This document shows positions 17,834-25,371 of a DNA stretch of 44,321 nucleotides, piece after piece. The DNA comes from Leptolyngbya sp. (GTDB taxonomy: Bacteria > Cyanobacteriota > Cyanobacteriia > Phormidesmidales > Phormidesmidaceae): NCBI GenBank assembly GCA_003249105.1, contig QBLT01000011.1:1-44321 (forward strand), given 5' to 3'. The number at the start of each line of letters is the position of its first letter. Within the stretch, counting starts at the first letter, position 1. The position numbers and the translations under genes are program-made. The notes under the pieces were generated by a model that was not told the origin of the DNA, ran no database searches, and was given only the letters and a program-made list of their open reading frames with translations.

Positions 17834-18132
17834 TAGCCATCTCCGGCTAGAGTTGCCTGGTAGAAGGCCTGACCTGCTTCTCCCTCAAGCCAATCATCAT
17901 TGTCAACCTCTTCTATAAGCTGACCTAGCGCTTCATCCTCTAGCCAGTCCATTAAAATCTCAGGCTGAGTATTTAATAGTTGAGCTAGTGTGAAAATTGA
18001 TATTTGAGGCTCATCAACAAAGAATAAGACACCGGGAATATTCTTGGTTTTTAAGAACCTTAAGAATAAGTCAGGTTGAGTGCCTAATATCGAAGCTGAC
18101 GTAGACAGATCAAGCGTTAGTGATGTGGTCAT
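17833..18132 (-). CDS. antitoxin of the RelE-like pair
   Basis: 99 residues from ATG 18132 (MTTSLTLDLSTSASILG); a longer frame to 18192 is possible but has an unlikely start. The protein has two weakly repeated segments, LGTQPDLFLRFLKTKNIPG and LLNTQPEILMDWLEDEALG, and an acidic C-terminus (EEVDNDDWLEGEAGQAF), typical of antitoxins that wrap the toxin. Its stop overlaps the toxin's start, the usual toxin-antitoxin arrangement, so it was once translationally coupled. I do not recognise a standard DNA-binding fold by eye. With the toxin broken, this gene may be drifting. Confidence 0.68.
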   Translation of the reverse strand: MTTSLTLDLSTSASILGTQPDLFLRFLKTKNIPGVLFFVDEPQISIFTLAQLLNTQPEILMDWLEDEALGQLIEEVDNDDWLEGEAGQAFYQATLAGDG

Positions 18133-18204
18133 TACATCTAAGCCCGATGAACACAAAAGAGCTATCCGCCAGAAAGGAAGATTGCTCAACATTTAAACTA
18201 ACAA

Positions 18205-18286
18205 TGGGCGGAGCGAGACTCGAACTCGCACAACCGAAGTCGCCACATTTTGAGTGTGGTGCGTCTACCAATTCCGCCATCCGCCC
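18205..18286 (-). tRNA. tRNA-Leu (anticodon CAA)
   Basis: On the minus strand the 82 nt fold as a class II tRNA. The acceptor GGGCGGA pairs with TCCGCCC. The anticodon stem is CCACA/TGTGG with loop CTCAAAA, so the anticodon is CAA (reads UUG). A long variable arm around CGACTTCGGTTGT follows. The T arm is GCGAG-TTCGAGT-CTCGC and the discriminator is A. CCA is not encoded. Its first 22 nt coincide with the end of the M48 peptidase reading frame. Confidence 0.95.
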
Positions 18287-19149
18287 TTGGATGCGTCCTC
18301 ATTATACTCAACTGTCGGGCGTTTAACCAGCTGGTAATAATCATTGGTGCTGGCCCAGCGATCAATTTCTCGGGCGCGCAGCACGGGCACCGGGTGGGTC
18401 AGCCCCTGGGTGCGCACCTGCTTGAGGGCTTCACCGATCGCGTCGTCGCTGAGGCTGTCGTAGGCACGGGCCTGGTCGATAAAGGCATCGACGTTGAGTT
18501 GGTCAACCAGCGAAGGCGAGCCGCCGCAGAGCTTCATCAGCAGGGAGGCGACGACGCGGGGGTCTTGGACGACGAGCAGAGCGGCGCGATCGCAGGTAAA
18601 CTCCGCACAGCGCACCCACTCCATCAGCTGATTTTGAAGGCTCTGGGCTAGCACTTCGCCCAGGGGTAGCTGGCTGGCGGCCATCGTAATCAGGTTGGCC
18701 AGGGTGAGGTAAACACTGTGCTCACACTTCAGGTGGCCCAGCTCGTGGGCGATCACCGCCTGGGTTTCTGCGGGGGTCAGCAGTTCGATCAGTGCCGTGT
18801 GGATGACGATAAAGGGCTGCTCGCCGCGCATGGCAAAGGTGTAGGCGTTGGGCACCGGGTTTTGGCGTACGTAGAGCTGGGGCACCTCCAGGTCGAGAAT
18901 GCGGCAGGCTTCGACCAGCGACTGGTGCAGGTCGGGCAGCTGGCGATCGCTCACCTGCAAACTCGACGCCAAATGGTCGAGGTGAAAGAACCGCTCCGCC
19001 AGGGGAGCCAGGGCCATGCGCACCATCACATCGAGCCCCGGCAGCTGCTTCAGAGCGCGGGTAGCTTCGAGATCGAGGGGGTGACGAAACTGGTCGGCGC
19101 GCAGCCCTACCAGCAGGGTTTTACCAGTCATAATTTGGGGACTATTCAA
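18265..19149 (-). CDS. M48 family metallopeptidase
   Basis: 294 residues. The zinc site is HELGH at 135-139, with the third ligand in CAEFTCDRAA (E183). Two moderately hydrophobic stretches flank the site but there is no clear multi-spanning core, so it is the soluble or peripheral cyanobacterial type, related to HtpX/Ste24 in fold. Such enzymes are thought to process or quality-control membrane proteins; the substrate is unknown. The last codons (GGWRNW and TAG) lie inside the 5' half of the tRNA-Leu gene on the same strand: the stop is tRNA nucleotides 20-22. RNase P processing of the tRNA would therefore remove the end of this reading frame from any co-transcript. Confidence 0.88.
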   Translation of the reverse strand: MNSPQIMTGKTLLVGLRADQFRHPLDLEATRALKQLPGLDVMVRMALAPLAERFFHLDHLASSLQVSDRQLPDLHQSLVEACRILDLEVPQLYVRQNPVPNAYTFAMRGEQPFIVIHTALIELLTPAETQAVIAHELGHLKCEHSVYLTLANLITMAASQLPLGEVLAQSLQNQLMEWVRCAEFTCDRAALLVVQDPRVVASLLMKLCGGSPSLVDQLNVDAFIDQARAYDSLSDDAIGEALKQVRTQGLTHPVPVLRAREIDRWASTNDYYQLVKRPTVEYNEDASKGGWRNW

Positions 19150-19282
19150 CAGCTTCTATCGTAGCTTGGGGAACCCGGCTTCGCGGTTGGGTGAGTTTCC
19201 CTTAGGCTCCGAAATTCGCTACCATACGCCTCTGACTGACATTGTTCAACCTATCAGCTGATAGCTGCTCCGAGGAGATGCC

Positions 19283-19648
19283 GTGACCCCCCAGGAAGTT
19301 GGTCTACTATTAATTTCGGTCATTGCCAGCTCCTTTGGCCAGCTTTTTCTGAAGCTGGGGGCATCACAGTTAGGCAAAGTAACCGGTGCCAATGCCCTTA
19401 GCCACATCCTGAGTATTGCGACTACGCCCGCTTTGCTGGCAGGGCTAGCCGCCTACGGAGTTGGGGCGATTACCTATATCCTGCTGCTGACGCGGGTCAA
19501 TTTGAGCGTAGCGGCACCATCGGCTTCGCTGATTTATTTCGCCTCGGTGATCATTGGCGTAGTTGTCTTTAAAGAGGATCTATCATTTGGGCGTCTGGTG
19601 GGGCTGGGGCTGATTATGGGTGGCGTGGTGCTAGTTGCCTCTCGCTAA
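19283..19648 (+). CDS. EamA/SMR-like four-helix membrane transporter
   Basis: 121 residues, GTG start. Four hydrophobic segments are visible at about residues 5-25, 42-65, 70-92 and 100-120, with FGQLFLKLGAS in the first and PSASLIYFASVIIGVVVFKE in the third and fourth. This is the size and layout of a single EamA unit or a small multidrug resistance protein, which works as a dimer in the membrane. The SMR glutamate in the first helix is not apparent, so drug export should not be assumed. Divergent from the M48 gene. Confidence 0.75.
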   Translation: MTPQEVGLLLISVIASSFGQLFLKLGASQLGKVTGANALSHILSIATTPALLAGLAAYGVGAITYILLLTRVNLSVAAPSASLIYFASVIIGVVVFKEDLSFGRLVGLGLIMGGVVLVASR

Positions 19649-19790
19649 CGCCTCGTCAGGTCAGACTAGCGCTACCCTTACGGCACTGGCATCCCTCCCT
19701 TGATGGCGGCGAGGGCAACCCCGACAATGATGCCAGCCCTGGCTTTAAAGCAGCCAGGCTGAAGCAGCGCCCAGGCCGGATTCTCAGCCT

Positions 19791-20411
19791 ATGATTGTGA
19801 CTGTAGCCAGCTTTAAAGGAGGCGTGGGCAAGACGACCACTGCCATTCATTTGGCGGCCTTTTTGCAGGGCTATGCCGAGACGCTGCTGATCGACGCCGA
19901 CCCCAACCAGTCGGCCCTAGCCTGGGCCAGCCGAGGCGAACTGCCCTTTTTAGTGGTTGACCAGTGGCAGGCGAGGGACCTGCCCACGCCCCACGGCCAT
20001 GTGGTGATCGATACTCAGGCCCGCCCTATTGCCGACGACCTGGCTCTGCTGGCAGCCTCCTGCGATCTGCTGGTGCTGCCCAGCACCCCCGATATTTTGG
20101 CCCTCGACGCCCTGGTTCTCATGGTGGAACATCTGGCAGGGCTACCAGTGGCCCCCTATCGCATTTTGCTGACCATGATTCCCCCTTACCCCAGCCGGGC
20201 CGGGGCCGAGGTGAGAGCTATGTTGATGACCACGGGTCTGCCGCTGTTTGCGGGGGGCATTCGTCGCTACAGCGCCTTTCAAAAAGCGGCCCTGGCCGGT
20301 ACGGCGGTCTACGACGTGAAAGACCCGAAGGCTGAGGTGGGGTGGCAGGACTATGTGGCTGTGGGTAAAGAGGTTTTGACCTATGGGCTGGTGACCGAGA
20401 GTAGGGAGTGA
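19791..20411 (+). CDS. orphan ParA family ATPase
   Basis: 206 residues with the deviant Walker A KGGVGKTTTA (9-18), the LLIDADPNQSALAWA aspartate box and VVIDTQARP as Walker B. The length is short for chromosomal ParA and matches the small ParA/MinD-type proteins used to position cargo or plasmids. No ParB-like gene is nearby; the neighbours are a transporter and a protease. A purine-rich inverted repeat begins inside the last codons. What it positions is unknown. Confidence 0.85.
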   Translation: MIVTVASFKGGVGKTTTAIHLAAFLQGYAETLLIDADPNQSALAWASRGELPFLVVDQWQARDLPTPHGHVVIDTQARPIADDLALLAASCDLLVLPSTPDILALDALVLMVEHLAGLPVAPYRILLTMIPPYPSRAGAEVRAMLMTTGLPLFAGGIRRYSAFQKAALAGTAVYDVKDPKAEVGWQDYVAVGKEVLTYGLVTESRE

Positions 20412-20498
20412 GGGAGATGGGGAAGATGGAGGAGTCTTGAGATTCTTGTCTTTTGTCCGAGCTTAGCTTCCTCACCCTCCTCATCTCCCTCACCCTAC
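20401..20498. repeat. long imperfect purine/pyrimidine inverted repeat
   Basis: The arm at 20401-20434 (GTAGGGAGTGAGGGAGATGG and on) is mirrored by 20467-20498, whose reverse complement starts GTAGGGTGAGGGAGATGAGG. About 32 nt pair imperfectly over a 32-nt loop. It overlaps the ParA stop and could act as its terminator or mRNA-stabilising hairpin, though no T-run follows. Low-complexity runs of this kind are often dispersed in cyanobacterial genomes. Confidence 0.5.
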
Positions 20499-20645
20499 CT
20501 ACGCCAACCCGCCCTAATCCCTTCGGTTCTCACCACCTTTGTCAGATTAGAGGGTCGTTAACAGTTCGTTACAATTAGGTCATTGGACAGAGAATGCGTC
20601 TCAAGATTTCGCCTCTGTCCTCCGGTTTTAATTACGAGGTGCCCG

Positions 20646-21764
20646 ATGAACAGCAACTTACGGATAGGGAACCTGTTTGGCATTCCCTTTTATGTAAATG
20701 TGTCTTGGTTTTTGGTGCTGCTGCTGGTGACGTGGCAGTATGGCAGTGGTTTGGCAGCGGCATTCCCCTATTTGGGTGGGGCGCTGCCCTGGGTGTTGGG
20801 GCTGGGGGCGGCGCTGATGCTGTTTGCCTCGGTGCTGGCTCACGAACTGGGGCACAGCTTTGCGGCGATGAAGCAGGGCATTGGGGTTAACTCGATTACG
20901 CTGTTTTTGTTCGGCGGGTTGGCGGCCCTAGAGAAAGAGTCTGAGACACCGAAGGGGGCGTTTTGGGTGGCGATCGCAGGCCCTCTGGTCAGTTTTGTCC
21001 TATTCGGCCTGTTCTCCGTGGCGGGGCTAGTCTTACCGCTCTCGGGTCCCATGGCCGGAATTGTGGGACTGCTGGCCTACATTAACCTGGCGTTGGGTGC
21101 TTTTAACCTCATCCCCGGTCTGCCCCTTGATGGCGGTAACGTGCTGAAGTCTATTGTGTGGAAAATCACGGGTCAGCCCTATAAGGGTCTGGTGTTTGCC
21201 AGCCGCACGGGCCAGGTGATTGGCTGGAGCGCGATCGCCCTGGGTGCTGCCTCCATTGTGGGCCTTAGCTCCGTGGGCAGCATTTGGACGCTGCTGATTG
21301 GTTTATTTCTGCTGCAAAATGCGAACCGCAGCGCCCAATTTGGCGAGGTGCAGGGGCGGCTGGCGGGACTGACCGCTGCCGATGCGATCGCAGAAGACAG
21401 CCCAGTGGTGAGTTCCCACATCTCCCTACGAGAGTTTGCAGATAATGCCCTTTTAGCGGCACCTTCAGCCTGGCGTAAATTCTTAGTGGCCGATGAAACC
21501 GGAGCTTTGGTGGGCACGGTACGGGTCGACGCTCTGCGGCAGGTACCCCGAGAACAATGGGTCAATATCGCTGTGGCAGATCTCATGGAGTCGGCAGCCA
21601 ACATCAAGACAGTGATTGCCGATCGCCCCCTCATCGAGGTAATTCAAACCCTGGAAACCCAGAAGATTCAAGCCCTAGCGGTGGTTCACAACGATGGTTC
21701 CCTGGCCGGCTTACTGGAAAAGTCTTCCATTCAAGCGCTCCTGCAAGCGCCCCAGGCGGCCTAA
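20646..21764 (+). CDS. site-2 protease family protein with CBS domains
   Basis: 372 residues from ATG 20646 (MNSNLRIGNLFGIP), chosen because AGGTG precedes it and the family begins here. The zinc site is HELGH at 66-70 in a membrane segment, and the second motif GLPLDGGNVL supplies D162. About six hydrophobic segments cover residues 20-235. The C-terminal ~130 residues form a pair of CBS domains (LTAADAIAEDSPVV and VADLMESAANIKTV). This is the SpoIVFB-like group of intramembrane metalloproteases, which cut membrane-bound regulators; CBS pairs sense nucleotides. The target is unknown. The longer frame upstream has no family support. Confidence 0.9.
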   Translation: MNSNLRIGNLFGIPFYVNVSWFLVLLLVTWQYGSGLAAAFPYLGGALPWVLGLGAALMLFASVLAHELGHSFAAMKQGIGVNSITLFLFGGLAALEKESETPKGAFWVAIAGPLVSFVLFGLFSVAGLVLPLSGPMAGIVGLLAYINLALGAFNLIPGLPLDGGNVLKSIVWKITGQPYKGLVFASRTGQVIGWSAIALGAASIVGLSSVGSIWTLLIGLFLLQNANRSAQFGEVQGRLAGLTAADAIAEDSPVVSSHISLREFADNALLAAPSAWRKFLVADETGALVGTVRVDALRQVPREQWVNIAVADLMESAANIKTVIADRPLIEVIQTLETQKIQALAVVHNDGSLAGLLEKSSIQALLQAPQAA

Positions 21765-21787
21765 CTGCGGCTCAAAGCTCTAGCTCA

Positions 21788-21816
21788 AACCCAGCCAGAT
21801 TAGTCTGAGCTGGGTT
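21788..21816 (+). terminator. weak hairpin after the site-2 protease gene
   Basis: AACCCAGC (21788-21795) pairs with GCTGGGTT (21809-21816). There is no following T-run, so termination would be inefficient; it may only stabilise the mRNA. Confidence 0.35.
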
Positions 21817-21953
21817 GGTTGCGATCGGACATTGCAGAATCTTGATTGGGCTAATTCCTAGAGCCGGAGTCTTCCAGGGACGGTAATTTTGCATAGTACA
21901 GCGGTGGCCAGTTCGCTTAGAACAGGTGCTGGAGCGCCCATAGCCCCGTCGAG

Positions 21954-22706
21954 CTACACCGCCAAAAACTCTTGAATGATGTCGTTAGTCAGTTCGCTAG
22001 TGGGGCCGTTGGCCACAATGCCGCCCCGCTGCATGGCGTAGTAGTAGTCGGCCTGGCGGACAAAGTGCAGGTGCTGCTCCACTAGCAGCACCGAGATGCC
22101 CGTGGTTTTAATAATTTTCTTCACCGCCGCCTCAATGTCGAGAATAATCGAGGGTTGAATGCCTTCGGTAGGTTCGTCGAGCACCAGGAGTTTGGGCTGC
22201 CCCATAATGGCGCGGGCGATCGCCAACTGCTGCTGCTGACCACCGCTGAGGTCGCCCCCCATGCGATCGAGCATGGTCTTGAGTACCGGAAACAGCTCGT
22301 AGATTTCCTCGGGCACCTCTTTCTGCGCCTTACCCCGGCTGCCCAGGGCCTCCTGGCCAATCAGCAAATTCTCGCGCACCGTCAGCCGGGGAATCACCTC
22401 GCGGCCCTGGGGCACGTAGCCAATGCCAAGGCGGGCTCTGCGATCGGGGGGAAAGCTGTTCACCACCTGCCCCTCAAAGCGAATTTCGCCCGTGCGGGGG
22501 CGCAGCACCCCCATGATGTTTTTGAGCATGGTGGTCTTGCCCACGCCGTTGCGGCCAATCAGACAGACCATTTGCCCCTTGGGAATGGTCATGCTCACAT
22601 CGCGCAGAATATGGCTTTCGCCGTAGTAAAAGTTCAGCCCCGAAACCTCAAGCATGGGCGCGGTCATGGGGTCTTGGAGAGCCGGGGCGGGGAGGGTGGT
22701 GGTCAT
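21954..22706 (-). CDS. urtE: urea ABC transporter ATP-binding protein UrtE
   Basis: 250 residues; the body begins MLEVSGLNFYYGESHILR, so a start at the inner methionine is possible. Walker A GRNGVGKTT, signature LSGGQQQQLAIARA and Walker B LLVLDEPTEG are all present, and the Q-loop region is intact. This is the LivF-like partner of UrtD in the high-affinity urea importer. It is the last gene of the urt run, 85 bp after urtD, the gap holding only AT-rich simple sequence. Gene order urtA-B-C-D-E confirms the assignment. Confidence 0.95.
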   Translation of the reverse strand: MTTTLPAPALQDPMTAPMLEVSGLNFYYGESHILRDVSMTIPKGQMVCLIGRNGVGKTTMLKNIMGVLRPRTGEIRFEGQVVNSFPPDRRARLGIGYVPQGREVIPRLTVRENLLIGQEALGSRGKAQKEVPEEIYELFPVLKTMLDRMGGDLSGGQQQQLAIARAIMGQPKLLVLDEPTEGIQPSIILDIEAAVKKIIKTTGISVLLVEQHLHFVRQADYYYAMQRGGIVANGPTSELTNDIIQEFLAV

Positions 22707-22791
22707 GGGGTTTGACGTTTTGAGTGCTTAGTGTTGAGTTTTGAGTTGCGTCTCTGGGGGATAGCTTGAGTCTGAATTCAAAATTCAAAAC

Positions 22792-23922
22792 CTACCCCCG
22801 CGCGGCCAATTCCTCTAGGGCGGCGGCTTCTAAGCGGCTAACGGTTTCGGGGGGCAGGCCCAGCAGGTTCAGCAGCTTTTGGTAGACCACCGCCTCGGTC
22901 TGGTTGATCTGGTTCGAGCTAATCACCTCATAGCTGAGCATCAGGGCTTCTTCCCGCTGGGTCTGAGTGGTGAGCTGAGGCACCAGCTCTTCTAGGGGAA
23001 TCTCGGTGGACAGCAAGTTGTTGAGATCGTCCCGCAGCTCGGCCTGGTCTTCGGGGGCGTGGGCAAACTTGCGGCTGAGGCGATCGAGAATCACTTTCTG
23101 CTGCACATCGGCGAAGTTGTCGTCGGCCCAGGCCATGGTGGCGGCAATGCGCAGCAGCAGCATTTGCTCGGGGGTGAGGCCGGTTTCTTTGCCCAGGTAG
23201 ACCTCAATCACCTTGGGGTCGGTCTGCACCTGGTCCATGGTGCCTTCGAAGAGCACGCTGCCCTGGTGCAGCACGGTGACCTGGCGGGCGATCTGGCGCA
23301 CAAATTCCATGTCGTGCTCGATCACCACAATGGAGTGGCTTTCGGCCAGCGACATCAGTAGCTTGCCGGTCTGCTCGGTTTCTTCATCGGTGAGGCCCGC
23401 TACCGGTTCATCCACAAGCAGCAGGTCGGGCGACTGGGCCACCAGCATGCCGATCTCAAGCCACTGCTTTTCGCCGTGGGAGAGCAGCGCGGCAGGAATG
23501 TCGGCTTTGTGGTCGAGGCCAATGGTTTCGAGCAGGCCGCCCACGGTGCGTTTTTCAGCGGGCGGAGCCTTTTTAAACAGCGTGGAGAAGACGTTTTTGT
23601 GGCGATTGCAGGAGAGATCGAGGTTTTCGCGGGGGGTGAGGTTGAGGTAGACGCGGGGGGTTTGAAACTTGCGCCCAATTCCCAGGCGGGAGATCTCATG
23701 TTCTTTGTATTTGCGCAGATCTTGCCCCTTAAAGTAAGCCGCGCCCTCGGTGGGCTTGGTCTTACCGCTGATCACATCTAGAAAAGTGGTTTTGCCCGCG
23801 CCGTTGGGGCCAATGATCACCCGCAGCTCGCCCTCGTCCATGCTGAAGTTGAGGTTGTTGATGGCCTTGAACCCATCAAAGCTGACGGTGACGTCTTTAA
23901 TCTCTAGAACTTTGGTGCTCAT
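22792..23922 (-). CDS. urtD: urea ABC transporter ATP-binding protein UrtD with C-terminal TerB-like extension
   Basis: 376 residues from ATG 23922 (MSTKVLEIKDVTVSFDG); the longer frame upstream only translates a palindromic repeat. Walker A GPNGAGKTTFLD, signature LSHGEKQWLEIGM and Walker B LLLVDEPVAGL make this the LivG-like subunit. Ordinary UrtD ends near residue 250. Here ~125 more residues follow, starting GLTPEQMLLLRIAATMAWAD, an acidic helical stretch resembling the tellurite-resistance TerB/DjlA-N fold (AWADDNFADVQQKVILDRL is the typical pattern). The role of the extension is unknown. Upstream, 278 bp of repeats separate it from urtC. Confidence 0.93.
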   Translation of the reverse strand: MSTKVLEIKDVTVSFDGFKAINNLNFSMDEGELRVIIGPNGAGKTTFLDVISGKTKPTEGAAYFKGQDLRKYKEHEISRLGIGRKFQTPRVYLNLTPRENLDLSCNRHKNVFSTLFKKAPPAEKRTVGGLLETIGLDHKADIPAALLSHGEKQWLEIGMLVAQSPDLLLVDEPVAGLTDEETEQTGKLLMSLAESHSIVVIEHDMEFVRQIARQVTVLHQGSVLFEGTMDQVQTDPKVIEVYLGKETGLTPEQMLLLRIAATMAWADDNFADVQQKVILDRLSRKFAHAPEDQAELRDDLNNLLSTEIPLEELVPQLTTQTQREEALMLSYEVISSNQINQTEAVVYQKLLNLLGLPPETVSRLEAAALEELAARG

Positions 23923-23948
23923 GGGGGAGTGATGAAGTGATGGAGTAG

Positions 23949-23965
23949 GGTGGGCACCGCCCACC
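23949..23965. repeat. GGTGGGC-N3-GCCCACC dispersed palindrome, copy 2
   Basis: Perfect arms around ACC, preceded by GTAG and followed by ATTAA. It lies 27 bp upstream of the urtD start. A decayed relative (GGTGAGCAATACCCAC) is visible at 24003-24018. Confidence 0.6.
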
Positions 23966-24037
23966 ATTAAACTGCGGGGCTGATCGAGGTTTTTGTGAGC
24001 TAGGTGAGCAATACCCACGTGAGGGTTGATTGCCTTA

Positions 24038-24139
24038 GGAGACTTCTAGAAAAAGAAGATCCCCGCTTTATTGGGCAACTGTAGCCACTGTAGGGTGGGC
24101 ACTGCCCACCATTAGGGAGAAAGTGTTCCAGAAGTCGCC
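24038..24139. mobile_element. MITE-like element, copy 1 (between urtC and urtD)
   Basis: 102 bp bounded by imperfect terminal inverted repeats: left GGAGACTTCTAGAA; right, read inverted, GGCGACTTCTGGAA. Direct TTA repeats flank it (24035-24037 and 24140-24142). It has no coding capacity and an internal GGTGGGC/GCCCACC palindrome. A second copy at 41189-41289 is about 94 percent identical by eye and is flanked by TAA on both sides. A 3-bp TNA duplication is what IS1031-group IS5 elements make, so such a transposase may have moved it; that is an inference. Confidence 0.8.
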
Positions 24140-24168
24140 TTAGCTAGGCTGTGGAAGCCTTAGTTAGT

Positions 24169-24185
24169 GGTGAGCAATGCCCACC
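24169..24185. repeat. GGTGAGC-AAT-GCCCACC palindrome, copy 3 (inverted, one mismatch)
   Basis: Followed by CTAC, so it is the same repeat unit read on the other strand. It lies 16 bp after the urtC stop, giving three clear and one decayed copy in the 278-bp urtC-urtD gap. Confidence 0.55.
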
Positions 24186-24200
24186 CTACTGTTCGGCAGA

Positions 24201-25367
24201 CTACTTTTCGGCAAACTCGGGGACAGGTTCAACGACTGAGTCGTCGGCGTAGGGCACATCTGCAGGGGTGAGGCCTAGGGCCGAGCTCACCGCAGGGCCA
24301 AACTGGCGGCGACCCCAGCCAATGATGCCGTCGGGTAAAGCTGTCACCACAATCAGGAACAGCGCCCCCTGGAAAAACAGCCACACGTCGGGGAAGCGTT
24401 CGCTGAGCAGACTGCGGGCCATATTCACCAGCACGGCCCCCAGCACGGCACCGACCAGGGTGGCGCGCCCGCCCACGGCGACCCAGATAACCATCTCAAT
24501 GGAAAAGGCAATATCCATCACCTGGGGAGAGATGATGCCGGATTGAACCGTGTAGAGGGCACCCGCAATACCGGCGATCGCCCCGGAGACTGCAAACACC
24601 AGCACCTTAAACGCCGTTGGGTCGTAGCCCGAAAAGCGCACCCGGTTTTCGTCGTCGCGAATAGCCACCAGCATGCGGCCAAAGCGCCCGCTAGTGAGCC
24701 AGCGGCAGAGGGCATACATGGCGATCAACGCAATGACGGTGCTGATGTAAAAGAACATCCGCATGCCGTCGCTGCCCACCTGCTGATTCATAAACACCGA
24801 GGTGGAGGTTTTGAGTCCGTTGGTGCCGTTGATCAGCTTCTGCTGGCCGTTGAACAGGTTAAAAAACACCACCAGGGCGGCCTGGGTCAAAATCGAGAAA
24901 TACACCCCGCGAATGCGGTTGCGGAACACCAGGTAGCCCAGCAGCCCCGCCACGATCGCCGGGATGGTAAAAATTGCCAGCAGGGTAAACGGCAGCGAGT
25001 TGAACGGTTGCCAAAACCAGGGCAGCTCCGTCACCCCGTAGAGACCAAAGAACTCCGGCAGTTGCCCTTCGCCCAGAGTGTTTAACTCCAGGTACATGGC
25101 GAAGGCATAGCCCCCCAGGCCAAAGAAGATGCCGTGGCCCAGGCTGAGCAGGCCCGTGAAGCCCCAGATTAAGTCGATGCCCAGGGCCACAATGCCGAGG
25201 GCCAAAAAGCGCCCCAGCAGATTGAGCCGAAAGCCCGTCAGCAGCATCGGCATAACCAGAATCAGGATGAGGGCGATCGCAATCACCGCGATCGCCTCAA
25301 TCATAAACTTGCGCTTTTGGCTGGCCTTAGCGGCGCGGCGCGGTTGAACGGCCATATCTGTAGTCAT
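24201..25367 (-). CDS. urtC: urea ABC transporter permease UrtC
   Basis: 388 residues of the LivM-type permease: a basic N-terminus, then about ten hydrophobic segments, with LIWGFTGLLSLGHGIFFGLGG near residue 70 and the cytoplasmic loop that meets the ATPases around VAIRDDENRVRFSGYD near residue 236. The conserved VAVGGRATLVGAVLGAV segment is present near 297. It forms the membrane channel with UrtB. It follows urtB after 4 bp and is separated from urtD by 278 bp of repeats. The charged tail (VPEFAEK) is normal for the family. Confidence 0.95.
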   Translation of the reverse strand: MTTDMAVQPRRAAKASQKRKFMIEAIAVIAIALILILVMPMLLTGFRLNLLGRFLALGIVALGIDLIWGFTGLLSLGHGIFFGLGGYAFAMYLELNTLGEGQLPEFFGLYGVTELPWFWQPFNSLPFTLLAIFTIPAIVAGLLGYLVFRNRIRGVYFSILTQAALVVFFNLFNGQQKLINGTNGLKTSTSVFMNQQVGSDGMRMFFYISTVIALIAMYALCRWLTSGRFGRMLVAIRDDENRVRFSGYDPTAFKVLVFAVSGAIAGIAGALYTVQSGIISPQVMDIAFSIEMVIWVAVGGRATLVGAVLGAVLVNMARSLLSERFPDVWLFFQGALFLIVVTALPDGIIGWGRRQFGPAVSSALGLTPADVPYADDSVVEPVPEFAEK

Positions 25368-25371
25368 CGCC

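Noticed and set aside
23923-24018. N-terminal extension of UrtD by 32 codons
   Set aside because: It translates the intergenic palindrome; the family start is the ATG at 23922.
23949-24185. Repeated palindromes as a CRISPR array
   Set aside because: Units are palindromic, irregularly spaced and partly within a MITE; there are no constant spacers and no cas genes.
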